Source: Pyrus communis (Eukaryota > Streptophyta > Magnoliopsida > Rosales > Rosaceae). Taken from it: DNA of 64,000 nt. This document shows positions 10,108-22,451 of this stretch, in pieces. The first letter of the stretch is position 1; each line of letters starts with the position of its first letter. The stretch spans positions 14,869,616 to 14,933,615 of the forward strand of contig NC_084819.1 in the NCBI RefSeq assembly GCF_963583255.1, given 5' to 3'. A program made the translations under genes and the position numbers. Under the pieces are notes generated by a model, which was not told where the DNA came from, made no database searches, and worked only from the letters and a program-made list of their open reading frames with translations.

Positions 10108-10807
10108 CTTTGATTCAATTAAAGTAAGTAATTAAGGGTTAGTTTGGAGTTGTTGTGTCGTGAAAAGAACGTTGTTTTCAGAAATAGATGTAAAATTTCT
10201 TTTGTTTTTTGCTATTTTGGACTCATAATTTTAAAAAATGGCACTTTTTTCCATTTTCCAAACACAATTTTAGCCTCAATTTTTTCATAAAACTGCTTTT
10301 AAAAAACATTTCAGCAATAATTTACGTCACCCATTTTTTTACCTTTTTAATTATTTATGTTTTGAAAGCCAATAATATGATATAAATGTGGTTATGCTCT
10401 GACAAACAACTCTCAACTATTAATATGTACTCACATGAGAAATTTACATATATTTACGACTAACAATCACTCATGCACGTTTCGACAATTACCCCTACCA
10501 TTCCTCTTTGTAAAATGGAAAAAATTTGCCGATGCTTTTTGAACTTCTATAACCGTCTTCGCACTCGCCTCTTTAAATTTTAATTTAGTTTTGAGCACTT
10601 TAATCTTTTTGAACTTTCAAAAGAAAGCACTAGGGACTTGGCCATATGGTACACAGGGCTGGTTTCGGTTTGGTAACTCAACCGAAAATGTCAAAGAACC
10701 GAAATTTTGTGTGGCAAACTAAAGAAGACACATTGCTATTAAATTAAAACAAAAATACAGTTTGTATTCAATTCTAAATCTATCTTGATAGTTATACAAC
10801 AACAAAA

Positions 10808-10810
<3 letters not shown>

Positions 10811-10843
<33 letters not shown>
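10811..10843. repeat. (CT)n microsatellite overlapping the OTU stop codon
   Basis: A run of about 16 CT units. On the coding (minus) strand it reads TGAGAGAG..., so the TGA stop of the OTU gene is the first unit of the repeat. Confidence 0.85.
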
Positions 10844-10846
<3 letters not shown>

Positions 10847-13033
10847 CAAGCAGATCATAATGGTTCCTGCCACTGTATAGGAGTCTCACAACCTTTCTGG
10901 GCTTTTTGTTTCTAGAACCTTTAGTAAACTCGCTTCCATATTCTGCAATCGGAATGAAACCAGAACCCCGTCCACCACTTGTATGCTGCAAGTTATTTGA
11001 ACCAACAGATCACAACTAAAACACAGTAAATGTCACAATCCGATTAATTGAAGAGAAAACGCGCTGCTAGAATAGATATATAAACACACACTAAGAAAAT
11101 GTGCAATGCCAACGATCTCCACCCTTATAACAATATCCAAATGCCAACGTAAGAAGATTATATATTGGGTTATAAGGTGGGGAAAGAAATGAATGAAGAT
11201 GCTCTGTGCACAAATAGTTAGCAAGTCAATGATTTGGATCTTTTCTTATGTTAGTTTTGAGTTATCTCCAAAACTATAAAAGACACATTGGCATCAATAA
11301 AGATAAGAATTCTAAGTGAGAAATATACCTCATGCTCCGGTATGTAAACAGTGATTGGCTGCCCACATAACTTTGACAGAACCTGCAGTATTGAAGAGGG
11401 TGATAGGTCACACAAAACGCGCAGGATAGAGTGAGAGAGAGAAAGAGAACTCAACATTCACATAAACAACTGCGAGAAATGAATTACAGCAACAAATATG
11501 AATTATAGCATTTGGTTTAAAACATCAACTCCCTCCATCTATTGGGGACTATAAGCCTTTAATTGAAGGCTAAATTACAATGATTAGATAACTTCAGATA
11601 CCACCTAAAACAAAACTTGATTGATAATATCTACAGCTGACAATCAATGATACTATTTCTATAATACATACACAGCGACAAAGTGTTAGAAATGAAATAG
11701 TCTGATCAAGAAATCTGACTGACCAGCAGCTCGGACTCTCCTCCCCAGAAATCTGGTCTATTGATGCGCTGGCAGTAACTGCGGAAAGACATTTACAAAT
11801 ATAGGAGATTAATTTCCATTGGGGTGTGATTTTCACACATCCCTTTTTACTTCTCACACACCGTTTTAATTTTTGGCCGTCGGATCGAATGAATTAAAGA
11901 AGATCAAAGGACAGAAATTAACAAGAGGTGTGTGGATAGCACACCCCATTTCCATTATAACGACATACCAAGGCACCTGCCAGAAGAACAAAACCTGAAA
12001 CCGCTTCTGTAGTGAAAAAAAATGATAGAGATTTACCGCTTTAAGGACTCATCGACGGTGATTGCAACCAGAGCAGGTTCATACTTAACACGCTCTTCCT
12101 CATCTTCGCATATAACCTCTTTCACAGCCATCCGTAGTTCGTCTATGAATTCACAATACTTGGTCATTCTCAATTGCCAGTTTGCCCACCAAAAATAATA
12201 AGAATAAAATTCCAAACCAAACATTAGTGCAACCTATACCAGTCCTAAACATTCTCCTTGCAACCAATTTATCGAGCATTTTGTTTGATATAATAAATTC
12301 AAACAAATTCGACAATTCTTTTCTTGACGTTCATTGGATAAGTTCCAAATCCTTGAAATCCACATTGAAATTGAGAAGTTTTGTGTAAAAATCCAGCATA
12401 TACCTGCATCATCTTTCTCTTGCCTTGGGCTAAGAGGAACCCCTTTATTCAAAGCCATTCCTTTCACCTGAATAAATTTGAGAACTTTGAGAGAAAGGGA
12501 TAGAGCTTAAAATTTACTAGTTTTAGGCTTTTAGCGGACGTTCAGGATAATGCGCCCGCCCCCACCTAAGTTTGAATCCCCTTCCAGTACATTAGAGTAG
12601 TCTAAAATATAGACAGTGAAGAAATTTACTTTTACTGGTTGTAAGTCTGAAATGTAAAAAAATCAGAAAATACCAGAGCACGAAATAAACAGCGTCCGTC
12701 GCCGGTAACTTTCTGAACCGAAAAACGTTCAACTTTCTTCATCGCCGACGATCCTCTGCCTCTGTAAAAACGAAAAGGTACGAACTTTAGGGTTTAATTC
12801 TTATGAAGTCAAACAAAATTAAACGAAAATCTAAAAACGACGAAATGCTGAAAAATAGAGTGGGAAATTAACAGCGGCGGTCCAATTCTAGCGAAGAACC
12901 GGTGGCTGTGGTCCCCAAACGACGCCGTTGGGTTCACCGGAGAATTGGAAGTTGAAATTGAAAGGACTGGGGAGGCGGCGAGCTCGAACCGAGCAGTTCC
13001 ATTCCTTAGCTGCTCGAGAATTGACTCTGCCAT
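10842..13033 (-). CDS. OTU-domain cysteine protease (deubiquitinase), 223 aa
   Basis: Seven coding exons: 13033-12873, 12761-12674, 12467-12404, 12142-12037, 11778-11724, 11382-11329, 10985-10842. All introns are GT-AG and the phases close to 223 codons plus TGA. The OTU core shows the catalytic Cys loop VTGDGRCLFRAL (D75, C78), the central DFWGGESELLVLSKL, and the C-terminal catalytic His in GRNHYDLLV (H218). OTU enzymes remove ubiquitin from proteins or chains. The N-terminal 55 residues form a short unstructured-looking leader starting MAESILEQLRNGTARFEL. Length and layout fit the short plant OTU proteins; an Arabidopsis OTU3-like protein is my best guess, but OTU4-like proteins share this core. 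A small MITE lies in the intron between exons 4 and 5. Confidence 0.9.
11821..11947. mobile_element. Small MITE in an intron of the OTU gene
   Basis: About 127 bases with inverted ends ('ggggtgtg' at the left, 'cacacccc' at the right) and an interior 'cttctcacacacc' block. A related element with different outer ends is at 49.34-49.48 kb. It has no coding capacity. Confidence 0.5.
12520..12645 (+). mobile_element. SINE-like remnant in OTU intron
   Basis: A tRNA-like stretch with a box-B-like word 'agtttgaatccc' near 12569, preceded by a GC-rich 'gcgcccgcccc' segment. It lacks clear ends or poly-A. Listed as a possible SINE head. Confidence 0.3.
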
Positions 13034-15795
13034 GGAGAAAGCTGCTCCGGGACGACGACCAGTGGATGGATGTGAAGGCTGAGACCGGATAAAGTAAATG
13101 CGTGGGGGTTGAAACGGCGTCGTAGTCTGTGAGACGAAGCCGTTTGTAGTTTGGGCCTTGGCTTTTTAATTTCCTACGCACAGGTAGCCCAGTCCCGCCT
13201 ATAAACAGATTGGGCCTCGGCTTTTTAATCGTTTTCCATTTTATCCCTCATTTTCCTTCTCTCCTCTCTTTGAGGAAAGTATTTGTGCATGCATGGTAAA
13301 CCTCATGCTTCAGGTAGCATTCCTCTTTGACGCCGGTACCGCGGGGGACGATGAGAGGCAACATTCATTTTCAGTAGGTAGCCCAACCCATGACGCGTAC
13401 AAAACTTTTTTTGATGCATTACTAAAGCGGGGTATGAGCTGACAGTTCAATGCAGCATGTCGACGAATACAACTTAATTACCACTCATACACCGTCATAT
13501 TAGCTAAACTCAGCACTGCTCAACGAAACCTACATCTCAACTAGCCCAACAATGTGCAATGCAATAAGCCAGTTAGGAGTCAAGCTGCTAAAGTCATTGA
13601 GGTTAGTGTAGCGGTGATAATGAGTTAGGTAATAAGTAAGAGTATGCTAGATTCAGGATTCGAAACCTCCAATGTAACAAAATAAAGAATAAAAAACCAT
13701 CCTTACAAAAAATTAATCAAATTATAGATTATTTCATTCACTATGATAACAAGTTAACAACTACCATTATCTCATCTTTCATGATGAACTCCAATTTTTA
13801 GTTGGTTGTGACATCCTCATATTCTCATTTTTTTTTTCTTCACTTATTTTTAACCCTCCATTTACTTTTCCTTTCGAGCTTCGTTTCTATGCCATGATAT
13901 TGTAGAAGTTCTTGTTGTGTATGAGGAGAAATTTGTTGCTTGTTATTTGTTAACACCAATAGCATGGGACCGCCCACCAACCAACAACCTATAACCTAAC
14001 AACGATAAGAATTAGAGAGGGAGGTTCCAATATTTTCCACTCACGTCACGCCATTTCCTGCTCATTTGGAATTTGGAGGGGCCGGCTGGCAATATCTGGT
14101 CCATCTTCTTGTCTTTGTTTTATGTCTTAATTTACACTATTTAGGGTGGCTTTGTGAATACTCACCCACAAAGCACTTTTAGACACAGAGCGTTATGGAG
14201 AAAATGTTTTTATTAGAAGCATGTTGTTGTTGGATTCAAGCGGATTGTATTGCGAGGGACTCTTAGCGTTCTTGTTGATTGTCTGAAAGGTTCTTGTGTG
14301 ACTTCTTGGAGGCTTAATTGTAACACTTTGCATGAATATTAAGGATCAAACATGCATTTTATTTGTTATTGGAATCTAAACACTAATGTGCCTTTAGAAT
14401 CTAAACACCTTATGAACTCTTTATATCAAACAATGACATCTTTATCTTTATAGAAGTACTACTAAACGAGTCAAAAGGTTTGTAACACATTGTGGGTATA
14501 TGCGATCACATAATATGATAAATGTGCATCACCTATAAAATAAAAATCACAATCGTTTTTAAAATAAAATTGATATTTAGTTTTCATCTATTTTGAACGT
14601 GTGAAAAACATTTTTACATATACAAAGTCTTGACCATCGCCTTCACATTTACTATTATCATATGCCCAAGGGCCAAGGGTAAAAGGAATGCACAATACAT
14701 TCATGTATCTATTTTGAACGTGTGAAAAACCTTTTTACATATACAAAGTCTTGACCATCGCCTTCACATTTACTATTATCATACGCCCAAGGGCCATGGG
14801 TAAAAGGAATGCACAATAGATTCATTCATATATCCATTGTACCGTTCTTCTAATGATTCATCTTCACTTGAAAGTGAGATGTCTTAGATTTGAATTTCGT
14901 GAATATCAAATTCAATACTAAATTAAACTACCCATCATATGGTTTAACCAAACTCAGGAGTGTAGCCCTAGGAGTTTGAACATCGACGGCATCGAGCCCC
15001 AAGTCACGTGCGCAAGAGCCAGAACCACACTTGCCTCAGAATCCTCTCTCCCCTCAACGGCCAAACCGAAAAATGCTGGCTATTTATTTATAATTTTCCT
15101 AACTCGAACCAGGTCCCTCCCCCACTGAGTCAACTCCCTCCCAACTCGGAAGTCTTAAGAAGTATCGCCCAATTCACACACGCACGCTCGGCTCTTAAGA
15201 AAATCCCAAACGAAAACTGCGTCGCTCTCCTTGGCGATCTCCACGAAGCGCCATTTCTCTCTCCTCTCTCTCCCTCTCCTCCCTCGCATTGCCAATAATA
15301 ACACTCGTTCATCTCTCTCCGCCCCCATTCTCTTTCGGATCATCCTCTCTCTGCGCGATCTCCAATCAGCTACTTTCCGGTAAAGTTCGATTTTCCCGAG
15401 AAAATTTTAGCTGTTTGTTTCATTTCTCACTATCTCTATCAATTGGAACACTTGAATTGGGTTTTTTGTTTCATGCATGTTGAATATTTGGTTCATTTTT
15501 TTCGTTTTCGATTATTTTTTTCTGCTTGATTACTGGAAAATGGAGGAATGATTGGGTTTTGGGGGAGAAGGTTTGTATCTTGCCGTTGAAATCATGGAAA
15601 ATCAGCTCAATTAGTTCGATTTTAAAGTTTTTTAAGTTTAATTATGTGGATTTTGTTTTGGCGGGGAGCTGCTAATTAGAATCAGAAACTATGGATTGGT
15701 ACTTTTTGTTCTAGATAATCTTGGATTTGGAAATCGTTGATCTTATTGGCGAGATCAGTGTGTAACTTGGAGGAATTAGCCTTCGGGTTCGGAGA
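13034..15795. other. Intergenic region and CAC3 5' UTR
   Basis: Bases 13600-13690 contain another SINE-like head (box-B-like 'ggattcgaaacc') followed by A-rich sequence. Bases 14587-14828 are a 121-base tandem duplication. Bases 14836-14970 are a degenerate copy of the 26.8-kb SINE. From about 15.1 kb the sequence becomes CT-rich and is probably the transcribed 5' leader of the carboxyltransferase gene; a 5'-UTR intron starting near 15380 ('ccggtaaag') is plausible. No other gene is recognised. Confidence 0.45.
14587..14828. repeat. 121-bp tandem duplication
   Basis: The segment starting 'tctattttgaacgtgtgaaa' at 14587 is repeated at 14708 with only a few differences over about 115 bases. 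No function is apparent. Confidence 0.85.
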
Positions 15796-18700
15796 ATGGC
15801 TTCGATATCTCATTCTCCACTGGCGTTTGCTGGAACAAGCACCGCTTCGGATCTTTTCCGGAGCTCCAGTAATGGCGTCAGCGGTTTTCCGTTGAGAGCT
15901 TTAGGGAAGGTGCGGTTGGGCATGAGGAGGAACGTTGTGTTGGCCGCCAAGCTCAGGAAGGTGAAGAAGCACGAGTACCCATGGCCTGAGGATCCCGATC
16001 CGAATGTCAAAGGTGGAGTCCTCACTCATCTCTCTCACTTCAAGCCGTTGAAGGAGAAGCCCAAGCCGGTTACTTTGCCGTTTGAGAAGCCGCTTGTTGA
16101 TATCGAAAAGAAGATCATTGATGTAAGCCTTCTAGCTGGTTTAAGTTTTTTTGTTTGTTTGACAAATTGTCATGCTTTGTTTTAATGAGACCTTTATTGA
16201 TCACAGGTGCGGAAGATGGCGAACGAAACTGGGCTGGACTTCAGTGATCAAATTATTTCACTGGAGAATAAATACAACCAGGTTTGATGAATAAATGCAT
16301 GGTTCTTGTTCAGTTATAGAATTAGTAGCTAATGTACATATTTTGATTCCTGTCCGATTCTGGTTCTGATGTTTTCTCCGGACCTACATCTTTTGATTTC
16401 AGGCTTTAAAGGATTTATATACGAATCTGACTCCTATACAACGCGTGAATATTGCACGACATCCTAACAGACCAACTTTCCTTGACCATGTGTTTAACAT
16501 TACTGATAAGGTCTGATACTGATTTCTTTACATGCTTACGGACTTTCTGTATACAATTTGATCCTAAACTTCCCTTTTTGAAAAAATGAGTCAATTAGTG
16601 GGCTTGCAAGTGGTGGAAATAATTGCACACTAAATGGTTTCTTTATTTTAACTTATACAGTTTGTAGAGCTTCATGGGGACCGAGCAGGGTATGATGATC
16701 CTGCTATTGTCACTGGTATAGGAACTATAGATGGTAGAAGGTATATGTTCATGGGTCACCAGAAAGGTAGAAATACGAAGGAGAATATTATGCGTAACTT
16801 TGGGATGCCTACTCCTCACGGGTACGCAAAATGACAGATAATTGTGCATTTGATAAGATATAAAATTAGCTTTCATGTCCAACTTAATCTGCTTTACGAA
16901 GTTTAATATTTGGAATGCTATCAACATGCAGTTACCGGAAAGCTTTGCGCATGATGTACTATGCAGATCACCATGGTTTCCCAATTGTTACTTTCATCGA
17001 TACCCCTGGTGCATATGCAGACCTTAAATCTGAGGAACTGGGCCAAGTATGTCATAGTTGTACTTTAAATTCCAAATGGTTTGTATTTAGATTTTGTACT
17101 AGGTCATATAATTTGTTTGTTTTACAAACATTCAGGGTGAAGCCATAGCTCACAACTTGCGGACTATGTTTGGTCTGAAAGTACCTATTGTCTCTATTGT
17201 CATGGGAGAAGGTGGCTCTGGTGGTGCCCTTGCCATTGGCTGTGCTAATACATTACTAATGCTTGAAAATGCAGTTTTCTATGTTGCCAGGTAATTTGGA
17301 TTTGGTTTTGTCTGGTTCAGTTTCTTGGGGAAGTTGTTCAAATTGAAATCTGCTCGTCTTTTCTTCATTGTTTGAGTCACCAGATGATTCTCATGTGGTG
17401 GTGTACAGAGTACTAGGTATACTAACTGTGTAAGATATATCTCTAAAGGGGTCACTTCCCTGGAAGGAGGCAAAGACTGTAGGCATGCCATATATCCAGA
17501 TTAATCTGAGATATATTGAGTTCTATATATAAGGAGATTAGCGATTTATTTACGGCTTGTTTTTCTTTTTACGTTCCATTAAGCATCAAAATAACTTATT
17601 GTCTTTTTGGGTTTTCTCTTTTCTTCTTATTTTTAGTCCAGAAGCATGCGCAGCAATCTTGTGGAAGAGTTCTAAAGCTTCTCCAAAGGTCTACGCAAAA
17701 TTTACCATTGGCTATCTTTAATTGATTAGTTGATTATAGACTATTAAAACTTACGTTTTTCTGTAGGCTGCTGAAAAGCTGAAAATTACTGCAACTGAGT
17801 TGTGCAAGCTGCAAATTGCAGATGGAATCATCCCTGTATGTTTTGCAAATCCCACCATTTTAGCTTGCTATATGTTTCTTTTATTTTAAGAATGCGGATA
17901 TCTCGAAGAAACATGGTAGCTTGATGACATTGTTGTTTAAAAAAATTCTGCGGTGTTCTTTGGGGTGTGCTTGATAATATTCCTTTGTTCCTTTATCAAA
18001 CTCGTCCTTGTCATTGGAATCGTTGATATATTAGAAAAGGTCATTCCTAGCTATGAATTTTCTTTTCTTGTTAATCTTTGTTCAATTTTGTCAGTCTGGC
18101 ATAAACTTTTCTATTATTTTGCCTTTGGCGGGAACCTGATACAGATTCTTTTACTCAAATTCACTTGTTTTCTTTGTTTCTTTATCCCAGCTTACCCTAT
18201 CTCATTGGAAACATTGACATTCCAAGAAAGAACATTCCCTGATTTATGCAAATTTTATGTGTTGCTAATGTGGTATCTAAAGATTCAATTTTGTTTCCCT
18301 TTAACAGGAGCCGCTTGGCGGCGCGCATGCGGATCCTGCATGGACCTCTCAACAGATCAAAAATGCAATTAACAAAGAAATGGATGTAAGTGACTTCTCT
18401 TCGACAAAAACTAAATTTACACTATCATATTCTAACTTATGTCTTTGGTTATGTTCAGGAGCTCCATAAGTTGGACACAGAAGCATTACTAAAGCATCGC
18501 ATGATGAAGTTCCGGAAAATTGGTGGGTTCCAAGAAGGAATTCCTATAGATCCAAAGAAGAAAAAGAACATGAAACCAAAAGAGGAGCCTGTCCATGTGA
18601 AGACTCCGGTTGTAGATTTGGAGGGTGAGGTTGAAAAGGTAAAACAGCAAATCTTGAAAGCCAAGGAATCTTCTAATGAGCCTCCATTGGTGCCACTGAC

Positions 18701-19595
18701 TAAGACGATAGAAAAACTGAGAAAGGAGGTGGATACTGAATTTTCTGAGGCAGTTAAAGCCTTGGGCTTGAAAGAGAGGTTTGCCACATTGCGAGAAGAA
18801 TTTGCAAAAGTAAATGCACAGAACCAACTCCTGCATCCAGCTCTAAAAGCAAAGCTTGATAAGCTTAGGGAGGAATTCAACAAGGGGCTGCTGACGGCTC
18901 CTAATTATGAAGACCTAAAATATAAACTCGACATGTTGAAGGAATTATCAAAAGCATATGATCTTGCAGAGAGCAACAAGAAGGCTGCAAAACTGAAGCA
19001 GGAAGTTAACAAGAAATTCAGCGAGATCATGGATCAGGAAGATGTTAAGGAGCAGGTTGTGGCACTTAGGTTTGAGGTTGAAAACTCTGGGGTGTCTAAA
19101 TTTGATGATTTGGATTCCAGCCTGAAGGAGAAAATCGTGGAATTGAAGAAAGAGTTGGAGTTTGAATTTATTGATGTCCTCAAGTCATTGGGTTTGGATG
19201 TTGAATTAAAAGCAAAAGACCCAGTTGAGCAAACTTTGCCCTCAGAAGTTAAGAACAAGATCGAAGAATTGAATGGAGAGATTAATGAGAGAATTGAAAG
19301 TGTTGTCAATTCGACAGACCTGAAGGACAAAATTGAGCTACTGAAGTTAGAGATAGCAAAGGCAGGGAAAACACCCGATTCAGCAGCCAAAAATAGAATC
19401 GTGGCATTGGAGCAACAAATCAAACAAAGCTTAGCAGCAGCTGTGGAATCTTCAAATTTAAAAGAGAAGCATGAGAAGCTGAAGGCCGAGATTTCCCAAA
19501 GTGTTGGATCGAATGGAAGTCTGAAGAAGGACGATGAAGATTCTTTCTCCTTCGATGCATCTAGAGTAGTGGGTGCAAATCGCACCTTCAGTTAA
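15796..19595 (+). CDS. CAC3: Acetyl-CoA carboxylase carboxyltransferase subunit alpha, plastid, 758 aa
   Basis: Ten coding exons: 15796-16122, 16207-16281, 16403-16510, 16661-16821, 16932-17046, 17136-17290, 17637-17688, 17767-17835, 18308-18385, 18459-19595. Phases close to 758 codons plus TAA. Residues 1 to about 55 look like a plastid transit peptide (Ser/Ala/Arg-rich). Residues about 60-380 match bacterial AccA, with [31 protein letters not shown] and the acyl-CoA site region [12 protein letters not shown]. The last exon (378 residues) is a long Lys/Glu/Leu-rich coiled coil absent from bacterial AccA but normal for the plant subunit. The protein is the nuclear-encoded alpha half of the carboxyltransferase of heteromeric ACCase; its partner beta subunit is usually plastid-encoded. 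It transfers carboxyl from biotin to acetyl-CoA, the committed step of plastid fatty-acid synthesis. Confidence 0.95.
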
Positions 19596-21510
19596 TGTGA
19601 GTTCATCTACTTTCCCATTCTTTAATGAGTGAGGCACTACATTTTCCTTTATGCTTATCATTTGATATGTTTCCTCTCTGAATTATGAAATAACAATTTT
19701 TAAGGGTATGCATGATCAGAACTGAGTGGATTATACTGTTTCAGTTGTAGTTCGACATGTTCTTTATTGGGGAGTCTGCCTTTTCGATTTACACTCATTA
19801 GCTTATGATTTTCTGCAGTACTTCTCTTTTAGTCGGCTTGTTTGCTGATATGGTGCCCGGAAGAGGATCTTGTTCGAAACAGATGGAAGTGCCAAACGTG
19901 GACAAATGGGGTAACCTTAAGCTGTTGTGAACTGCCTTTTAGCATCTGTTGACATCTTGCAATAGCGTAAAAGTTTTGCCTTTTCGAGGAACAAGGAGAC
20001 ACATCTTAGCTCCATAGTTTTCTGCCTGAACTTTTATATTAGGTTTCTATAATCTATTTGTTTTTTTTTTATTTTTCCCTCTATTTTTTTCAATTAAGTG
20101 CAATTTCTGTTTCTATAAATAGACACCAAATAATTTGAGTTTCTCTTTTTATAGATTCGGATCGCTCTGTATAGATTGTGTGGGGAGGCTAATAAATCGT
20201 TTTCGATACTTCTCTTTCTTTAACCCCTCCTGCTTTTATCTTCAAGGCAATATGCCTGAGTTGCAGTGCTGAATAGATCTTTTGCTGTTCAAGATTTTCT
20301 TTCATTGAACTCTTCTACTCTTCTTCGGAACAAGAATCTCGCTCTGGTCAATATTGTGACGGCAGAAGCGGATCACGGTCACCATACATATTGGCCGCAG
20401 CGAAATTCTTGTTCCGAAGCATACGTAGGCTGCTATCTGATTGCTTGAGAACCAAGTTTCGTTTGACTCAGATCAATTTGAGTTTATTCTCTCGAAATAT
20501 CGCATTCAGTCATACATCCATGTCCAAGATGGTTTGATTCCTCTTTTTCCCGTCAACGTTTTGTTCGTTGGAGATGAATTTTACTTTCCACATTTTTACC
20601 GTAAAAAAACTTACAAGATATTGTGTTTTTAGCCCTTTTACAATAGGCCGGATAAATGAAAAAGTGAGTGAGATACTAACATATTGAATTCATAGAAATC
20701 ACACTCTTACATGGGTAGGAAAATTTGAGTGTGATACCAACATTGAACTCATGAGTGGTATATTAAACTCATGCGAGTGATCAATATATTGAACTCACAT
20801 TAGTGTACTAATAGTGTTATACATATCAAATTCAGGTTATTTGATTCCGACACTTACTCAAATTATTCCGAAATGCCTTAGTAACCTACCTTTATATCCA
20901 ATTTTGTCACTGAAGAAGGAATATTGTGGATTATCATTCATTTTGATTACCACTTCAAATCACTATAAGAAAGTTGACAAAGTCATTAACATTAGTTGTA
21001 CAGAATAAGGTGAATAAAGATCTCTAAGTGACTAGTGAGATTGGTAAAGGCAATATCCACCCTTTATCAATCTCATTTCGTACAACTAATTTTAGTGACT
21101 ACTGTCAATCATTGTTTGTGCCAAGTCCACATTCTAACCTCATGATTTAAACTGTTAATTTTTTTTTTTCTTCAGGTTTCATCCGATATCATCCTCATAA
21201 ATCTCCTCCCAAATTAAAAATCGTTCAGTCATTTATTCATTGATGTGAACATTTTGTTATTTTCAAGATTGTGTCCGTCCCCATTTCAATTTGAGCGAAC
21301 TTTTGTTGGGATTTTATTTGAATGGTGATCTAAAAAATGATCGATTCTATACGTGAGATGTACTAGAAAGTGAGCGCCAACAAATTATTAGAGTCCTATT
21401 AACTAATTAACGCTTGAACGCATTCACATTGACAAAGAAAGTACAACAATAATACCAATAAGCGAAAAAAAAGCCCTTCAATTAGTTTTTTAGATCAACT
21501 CAAAGGCCTT
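19596..21510. other. CAC3 3' UTR and intergenic spacer
   Basis: The first 370 bases are probably CAC3 3' UTR; a UTR intron between 'gtgagttc' (19597) and 'ttctgcag' (19818) is possible. A long hairpin is at 20323-20419. Bases about 20660-20830 hold imperfect short repeats around 'attgaactcat'. Nothing else is recognised. Confidence 0.45.
20323..20419. ncRNA. Candidate MIR-like hairpin downstream of CAC3
   Basis: The first half of this 97-base stretch is almost the reverse complement of the second: 'cttcggaacaagaat' at 20323-20337 pairs perfectly with 'attcttgttccgaag' at 20405-20419. Pairing continues inward with a few mismatches through 'ctggtcaatattgtgac' against 'gtcaccatacatattgg', leaving a small terminal loop around 'cagaagcgg'. 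It resembles a compact plant miRNA precursor. No known mature miRNA is recognised. A MITE or an inverted gene fragment is the alternative. Confidence 0.4.
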
Positions 21511-22296
21511 TCAATACAAGAATGGGATGACAGCTTTTCTACCCTTGGGATAATCCTCCCCAAACTTCTCCAAATACCACCGGTGATTCGCACGTGCCCT
21601 AGGCACCAAGTTTGCACACGTGTAAAGAAAAAACCCCAGCCCTACCCAGGACCACGTCATCACTGCCCATCCTACCCACTCCACAATCTCCCCATAGTAG
21701 TTTGGGCAGCTCACCAACTCAAACCACCCTCCTTTCGGCACTTTATACCCCCCACCCTCTTTTTTCAACCCCACAAGGACGCTATCAGACCATATATTTA
21801 CACCCATGCCATAACCAAACACCGCCAACCCACCCATAAACCGCCACCAAAACCACCCGTCAGATTCATAATCTTTGTACTCAGAAACCCACCTGCCCTG
21901 TAGATACGCATTCAAAAGGTTGAAACCAAATGCCATTGCCGCCACACTCACCGGAAAACCGCCGGCGGAGGATTTGGAACTGGCGGTGTTGCGGTGGAGG
22001 CGGAGGGGGTAAAGGCAGGTGCGGTGGAAATAGTGGAAGAGAAAGGGGGTGATGAGCAAAAGGGCTTTTGGGTTGGAGGAGTGGCGGCCGGAGGGGAAGA
22101 GGAGGAGGGTTAGCCAGAGAGTTGGGGATTCCATGAGGAACCAGGCGAGGGGCGGGGACATTGTGGGGCCCCACCCCGGGCGGCGGTGCTTGCCGTAGGG
22201 TGCTTGGAGGAAGCGGAGGGAGATGAAGGTTGGGGGAGCTATGAGGTAGAGAGCTATAAGGCAGTTGTGGAAGAAGGTCTGATCTGATGATGCCAT
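21511..22296 (-). CDS. DET2: Steroid 5-alpha-reductase DET2, 261 aa
   Basis: A single uninterrupted frame from the ATG at 22296 to TGA. The protein is hydrophobic throughout with about six membrane segments. It carries the conserved C-terminal steroid-reductase features: AYLQGRW and NIWSD near the middle, then VSCPNYYGEIVEWVGWA, ANLVPRARANHRWYLEKF and a short PFLY end. Length equals the usual plant DET2 size (about 260). The enzyme reduces the delta-4 bond of campestenone-type intermediates in brassinosteroid synthesis, using NADPH, in the ER membrane. DET2 genes usually lack introns or have very few, so the layout is ordinary. Plants of this family may carry a paralog elsewhere; that cannot be seen here. 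Confidence 0.93.
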   Translation of the reverse strand: MASSDQTFFHNCLIALYLIAPPTFISLRFLQAPYGKHRRPGWGPTMSPPLAWFLMESPTLWLTLLLFPSGRHSSNPKALLLITPFLFHYFHRTCLYPLRLHRNTASSKSSAGGFPVSVAAMAFGFNLLNAYLQGRWVSEYKDYESDGWFWWRFMGGLAVFGYGMGVNIWSDSVLVGLKKEGGGYKVPKGGWFELVSCPNYYGEIVEWVGWAVMTWSWVGLGFFLYTCANLVPRARANHRWYLEKFGEDYPKGRKAVIPFLY

Positions 22297-22451
22297 TGGA
22301 AAATGGAGGAGGATCAGGAATTGCAGTGAAGTGGGAGAAGGGATAAGAAGGCAGATGGGTTTGGATTAAGATAAGATTTGTTTGCTAACATGAGCCCCTC
22401 TTCATGTGCAAACCTAGCAGGGGTAAAACAGGAAGCACACTGTGCTTATGG

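Larger units (their letters stand above)
9446..10841. other. Intergenic region between ataxin-3 promoter and OTU gene 3' end
   Basis: The left part is the ataxin-3 5' region and promoter with a pair of ACGT-core motifs. A Mutator-like MITE occupies 9865-10107. Bases 10130-10330 look like another decayed TIR element. No gene is recognised. Confidence 0.5.

Noticed and set aside
6283..13033. A functional cluster of two deubiquitinase genes
   Set aside because: The Josephin and OTU genes are neighbours on the same strand but belong to unrelated families, have separate promoters and a 1.4-kb spacer with a MITE. Chance adjacency is the simpler reading.
15008..15483. Open frames upstream of the CAC3 start codon
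   Set aside because: CT-rich leader sequence with no domain; more likely promoter and 5' UTR.
18455..19585. Long open frames on the minus strand across the last CAC3 exon
   Set aside because: They are mirror images of the Lys/Glu-rich coiled-coil coding sequence, which gives Ser/Phe-rich antisense frames without stops. No domain is present.
21583..22174. Plus- and minus-strand alternative frames over DET2
   Set aside because: Shadows of the DET2 frame; Pro/His-rich translations without domains.
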